This document shows positions 30,455-42,400 of a stretch of DNA of 64,000 nt, in pieces (position 1 is the first letter of the stretch; each line of letters starts with the position of its first letter). The position numbers were made by a program, and so were the translations under genes. This stretch comes from Apostichopus japonicus. Lineage: Eukaryota > Echinodermata > Holothuroidea > Aspidochirotida > Stichopodidae. The DNA lies in NCBI RefSeq assembly GCF_037975245.1, contig NC_092575.1:23727841-23791840 (forward strand), given 5' to 3'. A model generated the notes under the pieces. It made no database searches. It was not told where the DNA came from and worked only from the letters and a program-made list of their open reading frames with translations.

Positions 30455-32518
30455 TTACATATGCTTGTAGAACTGGTAGTTGTTAAGGGGTCCCAAGTCT
30501 TTGTTGAGGCCGGTGATGTGAGACTTAATACGAAAGATCCAATCGATTTCTTTACGTTTACGTTCAGTAGTTGATTTGAAGTTCGAGGCAATTAAAATAC
30601 ATTTTAGGTTTTTTAGAGAATGACCATGAAGATTGAAATGTTCGGACACTGGGAATCCTGCAAAATTATCACGAATAGATTTTTTGTGATTATTAAAACG
30701 TAAGCGGAATCGGGAGCCTGTTTCACCTACATAATTGCCCTCTTTGCAAAGTACACAATAGAAAATGTAAATAACATTAATAGAATCACAAGAGAGGGAA
30801 GGGGGTCTAAGACTAAAGTCAACATTGGGAATCTTGACCACGGTGCCTGGGGTAATATGGGGGCATATTTGGCATCTAGGTTTACCGCAAGGAAAATTGC
30901 CTGCGGAGGTGGAAACTGAGCGGGGGAGTCTGGAGGAAGTGAGAAGAAATTTAAGGTTGGGGGGTTGACGAAATGCTAGCATGGGGGGTACCTTAAACGA
31001 TTCTCCTACAGACTGATCGTCTTGAAATACAGCAAATTCCTGTTTGATGGAGCGAATGAAAGATTTGATGAGGGGGTTGTAACTGGTAACGAACGGAATG
31101 CGTGTGTTGGGACTTTTAGACTTGTATTTTAATAAGTCCTCACGGCTCAACTTGTCGGCCCTGGAAATACCCTGTCTAATTAAGTGAAGGGGGTATCCGA
31201 CGTTCAAGAAATAACCAGTTAATATGGATACCTGGTGTTTAAAATCACATGGGTTGGAGCAAATGCGTTTAAGTCTAAGGCATTGGCTGTAAACAATAGA
31301 ACTCTTGAGATTATGTGGGTGAAAACTATTAAAGTGTAAATACATATGAATATCAGTGGGCTTATAATAGACCGAAGTGGTTAAGGAATTGCCATCCAAC
31401 TTGACCAGAACATCTAGGAATGAAATTTGATGTTTGGAAACTTCGACAGAAAATTTAATGCTGTCATGAAAAGAATTAACATGATCAAAGAAAGACTTAA
31501 GAGATTCTTCACCATGTGGCCAGACAAAAAATATATCGTCAATATATCTATAATAATGTGATGGCTTAAGAGGAGAAGTGGATAGCATTTCCTGTTCTAA
31601 TTCGTGCATAAATATGTTGGCGTAACAAGGTGCCATCTTAGTGCCCATAGCGGTACCATTGATTTGTAGATAATATTTCCCGTTAAAAGAGAAATAATTA
31701 TTACTTAATATGAAACGTAAAATGGGACCAAGATCATCACCTAAAGTGGGGTTGGTGGCATGCTCACGAAGAAAATTTTGACAAGCGATAATTCCCTCAT
31801 CATGAGGGATATTAGTGTACAAAGAGGATACATCCATAGTAACGAGTAAGGAATTAATTGGTAACGCCTGAATAGTGTTAAGAATTCTCAAAAAATGCGT
31901 AGTGTCCTGTATATAAGAAGGAATATGGGTTAATAGAGGGTTGAGTACGGAGTCCATGTATCCTGAAAGATGCTCAGTTAGCGTACCAATTCCTGAAATA
32001 ATAGGTCGGCAAGGAGGGAATAGCTTGAGTTTCCTGGCTAGCTTACAAATGTCAGAACGGCGGATATTCTCAGGGTCAGAAGGGGTCACTCCGGGTAGTG
32101 CTTGTTGAGCCTCTGTTATTAATTTAGGTAGTTTGTGGACTTTAGGTAAAGTATAGAACGTACCCAACGACGGATCCTTAGGTGTAAGTTCTGCTATCTT
32201 GGTTGCTACGTGTTGTGGTACCGATTGACATAATTCGTCAATTTTGGGTTGGAAGAGTCTGGAAGGGTCTTCCGGTAATATCTTGTAAAAATCAGAGTTA
32301 CTAAGTTGCTTCTCTGCTTCAAAAATGTAGTCGGTAGTGTTAAGAATAGTGGTGGCACCTCCTTTATCCGCTTGTCGTATAACGACATCCGGGTTGTTCC
32401 GAAGTTTTTTAATAGCCATGGACTGAGTACGGTTGACGTTAGAGGAGAGTGGACGTTTGGCATTCTCTAAAATAAATTTGTCGAGGTAAGTTTTGGCTTT
32501 GCAGGCATATGCCCCCAT
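30455..32518 (-). CDS. Penelope-like reverse transcriptase with GIY-YIG endonuclease
   Basis: A 687-residue uninterrupted frame. N-terminal motif RNNPDVVIRQADKGG, RT fingers and palm (TMDVSSLYTNIPHDEG), catalytic YIDD at residue 325 (HYYRYIDDIFFVW), then FLDVLV and thumb motifs, a CGKPRCQICPH cysteine motif, and a C-terminal GIY-YIG nuclease from about residue 582 (INVIYIFYC ... NYVGETG). This is the standard order in Penelope-like elements, which copy RNA using a nicked target as primer. Family members usually have a longer N-terminus; here the frame begins at the inverted-arm breakpoint, so it looks 5'-truncated. The intact frame implies a recent insertion. Confidence 0.92.
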   Translation of the reverse strand: MGAYACKAKTYLDKFILENAKRPLSSNVNRTQSMAIKKLRNNPDVVIRQADKGGATTILNTTDYIFEAEKQLSNSDFYKILPEDPSRLFQPKIDELCQSVPQHVATKIAELTPKDPSLGTFYTLPKVHKLPKLITEAQQALPGVTPSDPENIRRSDICKLARKLKLFPPCRPIISGIGTLTEHLSGYMDSVLNPLLTHIPSYIQDTTHFLRILNTIQALPINSLLVTMDVSSLYTNIPHDEGIIACQNFLREHATNPTLGDDLGPILRFILSNNYFSFNGKYYLQINGTAMGTKMAPCYANIFMHELEQEMLSTSPLKPSHYYRYIDDIFFVWPHGEESLKSFFDHVNSFHDSIKFSVEVSKHQISFLDVLVKLDGNSLTTSVYYKPTDIHMYLHFNSFHPHNLKSSIVYSQCLRLKRICSNPCDFKHQVSILTGYFLNVGYPLHLIRQGISRADKLSREDLLKYKSKSPNTRIPFVTSYNPLIKSFIRSIKQEFAVFQDDQSVGESFKVPPMLAFRQPPNLKFLLTSSRLPRSVSTSAGNFPCGKPRCQICPHITPGTVVKIPNVDFSLRPPSLSCDSINVIYIFYCVLCKEGNYVGETGSRFRLRFNNHKKSIRDNFAGFPVSEHFNLHGHSLKNLKCILIASNFKSTTERKRKEIDWIFRIKSHITGLNKDLGPLNNYQFYKHM

Positions 32519-32533
32519 ATTACCCCAGGCACC

Positions 32534-32920
32534 GTGGTCAAGATTCCCAATGTTGACTTTAGTCTTAGACCCCCTTCCCTCTCTTGTGATTCTATTAATG
32601 TTATTTACATTTTCTATTGTGTACTTTGCAAAGAGGGCAATTATGTAGGTGAAACAGGCTCCCGATTCCGCTTACGTTTTAATAATCACAAAAAATCTAT
32701 TCGTGATAATTTTGCAGGATTCCCAGTGTCCGAACATTTCAATCTTCATGGTCATTCTCTAAAAAACCTAAAATGTATTTTAATTGCCTCGAACTTCAAA
32801 TCAACTACTGAACGTAAACGTAAAGAAATCGATTGGATCTTTCGTATTAAGTCTCACATCACCGGCCTCAACAAAGACTTGGGACCCCTTAACAACTACC
32901 AGTTCTACAAGCATATGTAA
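32534..32920 (+). pseudogene. Inverted partial copy of the GIY-YIG domain
   Basis: 128-codon frame with the same amino acid sequence as the C-terminus of the minus-strand element (YIFYC ... NYVGETG ... NNYQFYKHM), in opposite orientation. It lacks RT, so it is an arm of the element rather than a separate gene. Confidence 0.9.
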
Positions 32921-33198
32921 TCCGTTCTTTGCTCCTTAATCCGCTTCCTGTATAGTCATGGTTTATTTGGTTTTAATTCCATCATTGCAACTTACTCTTA
33001 TCTAGCGTCATACTTTCATTGTGTCACATTTTGTACTTCTCATTCGACTGCCAAGTATTGCTGACGAAGGTCCCAGGGGGACCGAAAATTCCAATATATT
33101 TTGTAAAACTTACTCCTTATTTGTCAATTATGAGTCATATCTTATTTCTCTGGTTTTCTCTAATAATATTTTCTTTTGGAGTAAACGTGGATTTTCGT

Positions 33199-33204
<6 letters not shown>

Positions 33205-33290
<86 letters not shown>
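33205..33290. repeat. TA microsatellite, right flank of Penelope-like element
   Basis: Two long TA runs interrupted by TATG, ending in ACACACAC. Confidence 0.95.
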
Positions 33291-33296
<6 letters not shown>

Positions 33297-33417
33297 TGCA
33301 ATGGCCTTACTGGCAAAGTGCAACAGCTAGGCCTTTAGAGCCATATGACTCAACCCAGGTCTTTATTATACTCTAGGTCCTATGTCGTGCGAAAATAAAT
33401 TTTGGGGGGCCCGTGAG

Positions 33418-33714
33418 CAGGTGATGACATTCTAAGCGGAGCGCCACCACAGGTTGGCGCGCAGCGTACAAGAAAATTTGTCATCTGTCGGACCCCTCAG
33501 ATTGCAGGAAACGGCACTTCCCTTGCCTTAAAGCAGTAAGCAACACCCCTAAAATTGATAAAAATTTCCGGCAATTTTTTATTTTGGGAAATATTCTCGA
33601 AGGAAGTGATCGCCATTTATTCCTCAGTTTACCAATTCCTCGTCTCCCAGAAGCGCCCAAAATTTAAGAAATCGAAACATTTTTGTGTTGGCTGATCCAT
33701 GATCGCCGCCCATG
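33418..33714 (+). mobile_element. 297-bp hAT-like element, nested
   Basis: Right TIR GATCGCCGCCCATG ends at 33714; the left begins CAGGTGATGAC, degraded relative to the family. The flanks are an exact 8-bp duplication CCCGTGAG (33410-33417 and 33715-33722). It carries the core at 33431-33521. It lies inside G/C-rich sequence resembling a further hAT-type end (AATGGGCACGACGCCACTG at about 34573-34591), suggesting nesting. Confidence 0.8.
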
Positions 33715-33722
33715 CCCGTGAG

Positions 33723-34592
33723 AAGTGGTGACTGGGTGAAGAAAAGCTACAGTATGCCGTTTGAAAACATGGGCAGAAAAAGCCAAAGTAGCGAAACCTA
33801 AGGTAAAACGTACGATAACGAAGTGATTATTTTCCAGGTTAATTGTGACTGTATTTGAAATGATTATTATTATTCTTTTTTTTTTTCGAAACTACCTATC
33901 CGAACATGAGGAAAATTTATCCTGGTGGACCTTTTAGCGAACTGATTGCATTACTTAAGAAGTTCACATGGAGTCCCATAATCTCTGTTCACTACATTTA
34001 TCTTAACTTTCCGAACTTTGTTACAGGCTTAGAAAACAATTAAAAATTTGCCATTTTTTTCATAGAAAATTGACTGACTTTGGCAAATGTAACGGGTTGC
34101 ACTTAGTCTGGGACTACGTAGATATAATATTGTTCAACGATGGCAGCGTTGATGGCACATTTGGTTCATTATTTATCAACCAGTAATTATTTAACTGTTT
34201 CGATTGACTGAATATCAACAATTAACAACCATTGACCAAGCAGTCAACAGAAGCCCCATTTCTCGTAGGCCCTACAAGAAATTCAGTTGCTGATACTGTT
34301 CTCATGCAACGTCGCTGGGTTAGGTTCCAAAATGAGTCAATGGCAGTCTGCTTGCACGCTTCCGAGCGGTCGGACAAGCATATTCAAAGGCAATGGCATT
34401 ACTAATCCCGATATGTTGTCTTTGAGGTGTGTGGAAAATCCGCAACGACCATCAAAGAGCAATTGACTATTTAGTCTACTTTTCGATTTCGAAAACACTT
34501 TTTTTTAAATTATGACAACATTTTATGACACCTTTGACAAAATTTGGGCGGGGGGCCTGTGCCCCCGGGCCCCAATGGGCACGACGCCACTG
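33723..34592. other. Probable body of an older hAT-like element
   Basis: Non-coding; ends with GGGCACGACGCCACTG, the complement of a CAGTGGCGTCGTGCCC-type hAT terminus. The left end was not found. Confidence 0.4.
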
Positions 34593-34823
34593 CTAAGTTG
34601 CTTTATCCTCCAAACTTTACAAAGTCCTCTAGATATGAAGTAGAATGACTACATGGCTCATCACTTATCTCTGGTTAGAGTTACCGAAGCCTTCATGTAC
34701 AAATGACACTTACTTATACCTTGCTACATCCTCCTAATTCCAATTGCCTCTAGTGTGGTATGACTGCGTGGCTCATAGCTTACCTCTGATTAGAGTTGCC
34801 GAGGCCTTCATGTACATATGGCT

Positions 34824-34898
34824 AGGGATGCACCGGATCCAAATTTTTGGATCCGGCCGGAACCGGATTTTGCCGGATAGTACATGAAATCCAGTCGG

Positions 34899-34939
<41 letters not shown>

Positions 34940-34940
34940 G
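34824..34940 (+). mobile_element. 5' fragment of hAT-like element plus TA repeat
   Basis: TAGGGATGCACCGGATCC followed by GGATCCGG/CCGGAACCGG subterminal repeats resembles the CAGGGATGCACCGA-type end of hAT elements. It is cut off by a TA microsatellite at 34902-34938. No right end found. Confidence 0.5.
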
Positions 34941-35189
34941 TTTTCAATTATATAATTGCCTTTGTCGCTTACCTCCATTTCATTAACATGAAGTCTGTTC
35001 AAAGTATCTCTTTCGCGATCCGGCTTTAGGAATCACAAATGATTTCGAGTTAGTTAGCATCATGTTTGATCCATATAGAATAGGGCAAATATGTCACCAA
35101 AACAGAGCTAGTATTGTTCGATACAGGTGACTAACGCCTACAGTGGAATTACGACCTTCTTTACCGGTTTCGAACCTCTGGACATACAA

Positions 35190-35243
35190 TCAGCGTCCAT
35201 AGCCTAGTGTTTAGGGTGTCCGCATATAAAGCAGGAGGCCAGG
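35190..35243 (+). repeat. tRNA-derived SINE head fragment
   Basis: CATAGCCTAGTGTTTAGGGT resembles a Pol III A box in a tRNA-like context, followed by GTCCGC and GGAGGCCAGGGT. The B box region is replaced by a TA microsatellite (35245-35350), so it is a broken SINE and not a functional tRNA. Confidence 0.5.
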
Positions 35244-35244
35244 G

Positions 35245-35295
35245 TATATATATATATATATATTATATATATTATATATATATATATATATATAA

Positions 35296-35350
<55 letters not shown>
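35245..35350. repeat. TA microsatellite
   Basis: Imperfect TA/TATATATTA array of about 105 bp. Confidence 0.95.
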
Positions 35351-35953
35351 TTATTTATGATGGCATTTTGTACAGTGTCTGTATCCATCTGCAAATGTGC
35401 TTTCCTATCTCAAAAATGATAAAGGATAAAAAAGTGTCGAATATGTTATACTTTGTGGCTTATATGCCAAAGTGTATAAATAAAAGAACACGCGAGTGTG
35501 TAAATGGAGGTGGTGGGGGGGGGGGTCGTAGACTTTGTGTCATTTTAGACCACTTTAGAATTGATCCGAAGAATGGTTTAGGAAGGTTGTTTACTGGTAA
35601 GAAGCTTGTTTTCCAAGTGTCAAAAACCTTAGGGCTCTCCTTTAAAACAATGTACAATGGTCATAATATGGCAAATTGAAGATGACATGAATGTTCCACA
35701 TGTCAGATATCTAGTGAGGGGGTGGGGTCTACCTAGTAAGAACTTCTACACTGGGGCTCTATAGAAATTGTTACTCTGACGATTTAGTGTGTAAGTCAAT
35801 GAGGCATTTCCTTGGACTATATGCTTTACCTTTATACGGTAGGTTTAGCGTACAATGTACTGCGCGCTAAAGAGAGCTGATGTGGCGTATATAGCTGTAA
35901 AAGTTATTATCGTTTCTGATTCATGTAGCCAATATGTGGTTACTGTGCTACAG

Positions 35954-36308
35954 CTAGTGTCAGTGTGTATTAAGGTGTGTTTGGGTGCGTGTGTGTGTGC
36001 GGTGGGGGGGGGGGTGGGGGGGGTTCTAAGTAAGGATAGCAGATATGCGCAAACAACACATATGGATATCCGCAATACTACATGTATGCACAAAACATAC
36101 ACATCTGGGTTACCATCTCCCCTCCTTCAACTCTACTTAGAAAAATCACAGCTGCTGTATTAAAGTATAGTTGCAGAAAGATGAAAAAAACCTTAATTGC
36201 GTGCAATCGTGCAGTAGACACTCTTTGATATTATAGAGCGTATTTTCAACCATCCCAGAAAGAAGCGACATTATATGCTCAATAATCTGTTTAAAAACGA
36301 CTAAATTA
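35954..36308 (+). repeat. Duplicated block, copy 1
   Basis: About 350 bp matching 39474-39823: TG/G-rich lead, then GGATAGCAGATATGCGCAAA, CATATGGATATCCGCAATA, GCGTGCAATCGTGCAGTAGA and TCTGTTTAAAAACGACTAAA in the same order. Interrupted at its end by the transposon at 36309. Confidence 0.88.
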
Positions 36309-36755
36309 CTAAATTATTATATTGGCTAAAGGCCCGGTCACACTACAGCGATATTTTATCGGAATACGGTCCGATTTTTCCGATTTTAGGCCGAAGAGTG
36401 AGGTTTGTGGTAGTGAATGTAATGAATGCAGTGGAATATTCGAATACCTACTCCAAATCTGAGGGGTTCTGGAACTGACTACATTCTGAAGTGACGTCAC
36501 ATCGAAAACCGATAAAAATCGGAAGAGAAATCGGATAGCTATCCGATAAAAGGAAAAGGAGTCAATATCAAAAGTTAGGAGAGGGCTATTCCACATCGGA
36601 ATGGCTCAACAGATAGCAAATCAGGTCCTTTATCACAGTGGCTAGAAGACCCGAACGAAAAACTGGCTGTTTCGATTCCTCCGGGAAAATCGGATAGTAT
36701 TCCGATAAAAAATCGGTATAGTGTGACCGGGCCTTTAGCCTAATATAATAATTTA
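36309..36755. mobile_element. 447-bp transposon with GGCCCGGTCACACTA terminal repeats
   Basis: Near-perfect inverted ends of about 38 bp: CTAAATTATTATATTGGCTA continuing AAGGCCCGGTCACACTA at the left, complement at the right (TAGTGTGACCGGGCC ... AATAATTTAG). Subterminal CCGATAAAA/TTTTATCGG motifs repeat in both orientations. No transposase. The site in the duplicate at 39823 lacks it. Superfamily not assigned because no clear target duplication was resolved. Confidence 0.85.
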
Positions 36756-36787
36756 GTGAAAAATTGAACACATTTAATAAATTTTAT

Positions 36788-36836
36788 GTAATGTATTACA
36801 TAAGTCCGATAATATTCCACAAGAAATAATAATGTT
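36788..36836. repeat. 45-bp dispersed repeat, copy 1
   Basis: AATGTATTACATAAGTCCGA continuing TAATATTCCACAAGAAATAA, nearly identical to 51437-51483; 48 of about 49 bases agree by eye. Confidence 0.8.
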
Positions 36837-37520
36837 AGGCATGAAACAAAAGAGGTGCACAGGACGACAAAAATATGTAAGACAACAAGCTTTACTTTAT
36901 TGAAGAAGTTCGTGTGTAGCAGGCTTTGTTCACTGTGGTTTTTAACGACATAAGACCAGGTATAGGCTATCTAATTGTGTATCAAGACTGATATATAGCT
37001 CGTCTTAAAATCCAACGAAAGTAAAGGAGCGAATTGAAGCTACAACATGAGGTCGAATGTTGTAGCCTGTATAGTATTTAATTTGTGTGTAAAATATTGA
37101 ACTTCGTGAATTGACAGGGCTTTACTTTTGAATAGTTGCGGACTTGCCTGCTGCATGCGTTTTAGTGGTACATGTACTCCATTCAATCGTCCCCTTTAAG
37201 GGAGGAAATGTTTACACAATCGATAACAATCAGTCAATTTCTCACCGTAGAGAACTTTCATTTTATGAAAATTAATTTACCTTGAACACGTATAATCTTG
37301 CTAGTTACAAAGCGTTACGTCACAGAAACATTTCCACAGCCTGAGAAGGGTAGGTGGAGGGGTAGGGGAGGTGGAGGGGTAGGAAGGGACTTGGGTAACT
37401 TCCTTTTTCAAAACTGTGAAAACACAGTAATCCGCGTTGGCGATCGTTGTTTTGTATTAGGTTATCAGGGAAAGTAATTCACTGTGATCTGAAATATTCG
37501 TAGAAATGTTAAAACCGTAC
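36837..37520. other. No gene seen
   Basis: Intergenic; GGTGGAGGGGTAGGG minisatellite-like G-rich tract near 37350-37390. Confidence 0.5.
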
Positions 37521-37524
37521 TTAG

Positions 37525-37850
37525 TTAACGATTTAATCGACAACGAACAGAATAACCAGATAATTGTTAGCATAACCGAGGGCAATACGAGTAACCGGTT
37601 TCTATGCTAGGATTAACAGTAAAACATTGAAGAAAAAACGACAACGATTAGCATAACCGATAGGTATAAACAAAATAACCTATCAGCAATCCGGGTAAAT
37701 GGTGACTGTGCTAGGATAAACCGAAACGATCAGAAGAACCGGATAACTATCAGAATAACCGATAACCGTCGGAATAACCGACATCCATGAGAACTTATTA
37801 CCGATGATAACGGTCTGAGAATAACCGACAAGCTATCCTTACTATCCGAC
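37525..37850. repeat. Degenerate AACCGATAAC-type repeat
   Basis: Irregular recurrence of GAATAACCGATAACCG, GCATAACCGA and AGGATTAAC-like words over 320 bp. It may be an ancient satellite or subterminal region of a transposon. Confidence 0.5.
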
Positions 37851-39473
37851 ATACCTCAATTCAAACGACATATAGTTTAATATCTACGTTGATAAGTCTT
37901 AATGACGTCGCATTGAGCAACTTTTGTTTGATTCTGCGCTATATAAGACTAATTATCATTATTATTATTATTCAATACTGTCTAAAATTAATTGCCTCCA
38001 CCGGTGATGTTCAATTTGAATTTCATTTTTACATTTATAAGTTTTCTCTTTGGCTTTCATTGATGCTGGAAACCAAATACATTTGTAATTAAGCACCGTT
38101 ATCCAAAACAAAATATTACTGAAACTTCGAGTTTCATATTTCTGAATTTGAAGCAGTAATCGACAAGGCTTTATTTGTGTGTGTCTGTCAAGTGGATCTA
38201 CTTGTATATAAAACTAATTTCCTCTTCTTAGAAACAAGATACTTAATTAGTTCCCGACCAATCTTTAGCTTTTATTGTAATGTAGATCTATGCATGAAAT
38301 ACATAAATGTTCATTTATTTCTTCTAATGTGACGATATTAAAGTTCGTGTAGCATCAAGTTTCACTAAACGAAACAAAAAAATATTATAAAAAGAACAAC
38401 GAAAAAACATAAGAGCGGATGACATTTTCGCTTTCACTTCGAATCCATAGAAAGAAAGTAAAATAACGTCAAAGGACAAAGTTGTATGCCTGTATAGCTT
38501 AGAAGCAAATGGTGTGGGTTGGATATAACACAGCTATAGGATACGTGGAGTTACTGATAGCTGGGGTACATATAGTTTGGGTAGGAAGGGTTCATATACA
38601 TGTATCGTGTCTTTAAAGGTACTTAGTCCTATGGTGAAGTTCGTATTGGTACATTGGTCAGAGTTGGATCTAGACGAGGCTGGGGGGGGGGGGTGTTGAT
38701 CCCGGGGATCATGTATGGCCAATGGTCAGATGTATGTAATGCACTTTCAGTGAATGTATATGTTATCTTCTAACATCTATTCTGCATATTTCGTTAGAAT
38801 AAAATCCACCTTATTTTTTTTAAACATCTGGAATCTTCTTTCGAGATAAATTTTATGATGACGTCAGTTTCACCGTTATGCCCTAAATGATAAATGCTGA
38901 TGAACTTATCGGTTTATAAATGTTATAATGATTGTCAAAGTTGTAATTAAATACTTATTGACAACAACAAGGACTTCCACTGGATGAAATCCAATAGCAT
39001 ATTTTCTTGACAGATTTTGTAACGAAATATAAATATGTTAATATTGAGATCACAAACGTCTAATGTTTTCATATGTCGCAGTTTATGAAGCTGACTTAAA
39101 AGGCTGTGTTAGACAATAAGAAAATACCCTGCATTCATTTTAATGGCTAAACCACCCAAAATTAATGATTACACTTTTAGCAACAAAAATGGTCCATAAA
39201 AATGCACTAATGTTAAATATCTTCTTTTATTATTCATTTTTTTTTTAACATATACATAGCACTGTAAGCTACTTACCACACTTGCAGAGTATATAGTGAA
39301 TAGTATGGCCAGGAAAAAAAAAACAGGAACATCCGGGACATTCAAAGTCATGTGATACATTGAATCGATACTGTCTTTACACTTTACAATCTCAGCAATT
39401 TCCTTCAGTTGATATGTTCAAGAAATAATCTATATTTCTTCAAGCAAACATTATCTTGAACAAAAAATGCGAC
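37851..39473. other. No gene seen
   Basis: AT-rich intergenic DNA with an ATT microsatellite (about 37950) and a G run at about 38682; no supported gene. Confidence 0.5.
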
Positions 39474-39823
39474 TGCTAGGGTCATGGTGTATTAAGGTGT
39501 GTTTGTGGTTGTGTGTGTGTTGGGGGGGGGGGGTATCTAAGGATAGCAGATATGCGCAAACAACACATATGGATATCCGCAATAAAACATGTATGCACAA
39601 CACATACAACCCTGGGTTACCATCTCCCCTCCTTAAACTCTACATAGAAAAATCCCAGCTGCTGTATTCAAGTATAATTGCATTAAGATGGAAAAAAAAA
39701 ACTTGATTGCGTGCAATCGTGCAGTAGACACTCATTGATATTATATAACGCGTATTTTCAACTATCCCAGAAAGAAACACGACATTATATCCTCAATAAT
39801 CTGTTTAAAAACGACTAAATTAC
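39474..39823 (+). repeat. Duplicated block, copy 2
   Basis: Homologous to 35954-36308 in the same orientation, 3.5 kb away; it continues past the breakpoint without the 447-bp element. Confidence 0.88.
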
Positions 39824-42050
39824 CGAAATAATTCCACGCTACAATCAGTTTCTGGTAATAATGCAACTAGAGATATTGTGATGATGGCGTTAATGTCTTA
39901 TTATATACATTGCCTTGCTTAGACGGAGAGAAACTTTTGTCAATGTAAGTATACATCAGTGGGTTTTGAATCACGCGACGTGCAGACAAGTCTCATATTG
40001 CTATAACATCTATATTTGATGATGCAGCTATACATTGATGGAGCCTGGCCAACGATAGAAGACACTACCATACATTATAGATTGCATTATCTTGATCAAT
40101 GAAACGGAAAATAAAGGAATAAAGGATCAAACAGATATACTATTCATAGCGATCACTTTGTTGCAGTGATACCAATGTATATATGTATATCTTATATGAC
40201 ACTGATTACGAAGCCGTGTGATTCAGTACAACTAAACAAGCGACTATACGTTGTGCAATACTCTTCGTATACGACGAATTGATAGCCGTGTCTGCTATAT
40301 ACGCCTAGAGGCTAGACGCTGTACACCTGGGGAACCTGTTGGGCTATAGTGAGGGGGGGGGGGGGTGAGGGGTGGATTGGCAGCATCCGGAGGGGGAATA
40401 ATAACATGTATCGAAGTGTTTGTGACATATGTAATAATTACACATGAAAAACTATAGTATCAGGTATCAGACCATTGTCAGGGGCGGGTGAAGGATATAA
40501 ATATAAGGGATGTGGCCTTGGTATTAATGAAACCGATTCCCGTTTAGGGGAGTCCCCAGAATTCTGATGTATATCTATGCATAATGAATTACGCCTATAA
40601 TAGGTTTACATTAAAATTTTTGCTTATAACTACTTTATTTCTTTTGTGTGGGTTGATAGAGGTGCATGTGGTGGGAGAGGGGAATGGAGAGAGGGGGGGG
40701 GGGGTTACATCATCACTCTAGAGTTTATTTAATTTATGTATAATTAATGGGTGTGCCAAATATTATAATTTAGAAGGCTCGATACAAACTGATATCAGTT
40801 ATATTTTAATTATATTTTATATTAACAACACATTGTCCGGTTCATTTCTTTATAACATTGTCTCCAAGGCCAAATTAAAGGGATATAGTGAAGTCGTATG
40901 ATTTAAGAAACATGCGATTAATAGAAAATATAAAATGCTGGATTTCGGAATATTATAAACAATGACTAATTACGTAACACAATTTAAGGTTGGTCGAAGA
41001 AAAGAGAAATAAACTTTAATATAATATAATCAGCAAAATAAAACATAAAATAAATAAATGAGATGACAATAAATGTATTTATCGTTATATCATAAACTCA
41101 TATGTAATTATGTAACTGACAACTCTGGCAAGTTATACATTGTATTATATTTACTGTACCCTGTTATGTTATACTTTACTTTCTTTCCAAATAGAGTTCT
41201 TTGCTTCAACAAACAATTGTTAAATCACCATTATTATTATAAACAAGAGCATCAATGATGCAGTATCTCAATACTGGAAGTTTTAATTTGGATTCCTAAT
41301 TTCAAATCTTTGCTCTGTCTCTACAATTATCAATATCAATCATGGTACAACAACTATATAACTTGCACTTTTGCTACTTTGCCACGAATAGTCTCTGCAG
41401 GTTACACTTTATCCTGCTAGTCTTGCCTTTAGCGCTCATTGCCTGTTAGTCGAAAGAACGACGTTGCAAGGTTTAGTAATGTCATAGAATATTTAAGAAC
41501 TTGTTTTTTATGTGGTATCCTTCATCTTAGGTCAGTCTCTGTTGGACTTTTTGGTCATATAGTTTGACGTCAATGACAACAGCCAAATTAGAAGAGGCGA
41601 ACAACTCGACCATATTCTTGATGCCTGCCTTGAGAGCTAGGCCTTTTGACCTACTGTATGTTACTGTAGACTGTAGTGGTGACTACCATCAAAACTGTGT
41701 CCACTTCTAGATATCAAAACAACCCACGTTTTTCCATCTCAATTTTTCTGACATGAAGATTTCATGGATTTATGACTTGGAAAAAATAATGTAAAAGAAG
41801 ATTACAAGTTTTTATATGCAAGTGATGGGTGGCCTCCTCTTCCCCTAATAGCCACCTCAGTTCCTCTCCATTTTGTTATTTTATTTTAATTCTTTGTACA
41901 TTTGATGTCAAACATTACAGGTTCAAAAGAAAGCTAAACATACTTCTTATAACCTTATACATCTTATATCCTTATAAATAAAACATAACCTTATACAATT
42001 TTTATAGTCTTATCAAAGTTGTGATGCTATGGCCGGCTCCTCTTTTATAC
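39824..42050. other. No gene seen
   Basis: AT-rich intergenic sequence; long G runs near 40350-40365 and 40695-40705. Confidence 0.5.
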
Positions 42051-42054
42051 GTAC

Positions 42055-42400
42055 CCATCAAACAAACTTACCCTGGTCCTTCCTAGGAAAAGCTGTCTGA
42101 ACACCAGTACAATGCTAATGTGGCTATCACTGAAAGCCTAATAGGCCTAGGAGGCCTAGGCCTATATATATATTTTTTAAATGCACTAGGCCTACAGTAA
42201 GTAGCCTTCAGAAATACAAGAATGTGTATACGTAATTATACAAAATACATGAAGGGCAATCAAACAAACTTATCATGGCCCTTGCTCTGAAAAGCTACCT
42301 GAACACCGGTACTATCCTTAAATGGATGTTACAAAAACGAAGGCCTAATATAAATTAAATGCACTACGAAGGATTCAGCAGTACAGAATGTAATTAGCAT
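42055..42400. repeat. Diverged tandem duplication of ~190 bp
   Basis: CAAACTTACCCTGGTCCTTC at 42063 recurs as CAAACTTATCATGGCCCTTG at about 42263, followed in both by AAAAGCT, CTGAACACC and an ATGCACTA block. Palindromic AGGCCTAGGAGGCCTAGGCC lies between. Confidence 0.65.

Larger units (their letters stand above)
30211..33200 (-). mobile_element. Penelope-like retroelement with ~650-bp inverted arms
   Basis: Contains a minus-strand RT/GIY-YIG frame (30455-32518). The 3' region at about 30215-30868 is present again in inverse orientation at about 32507-33170, including an identically translated endonuclease domain. Both ends sit in TA microsatellites. Inverted or direct partial copies ('pLTRs') are characteristic of Penelope-like elements. 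The right arm carries about 35 extra bases (through GTGGATTTTCGTTATA) before the TA run, possibly the full natural terminus. Confidence 0.9.

Noticed and set aside
35190-35243. Functional tRNA gene
   Set aside because: A-box-like head only; the B box and acceptor stem are absent, replaced by a TA microsatellite.
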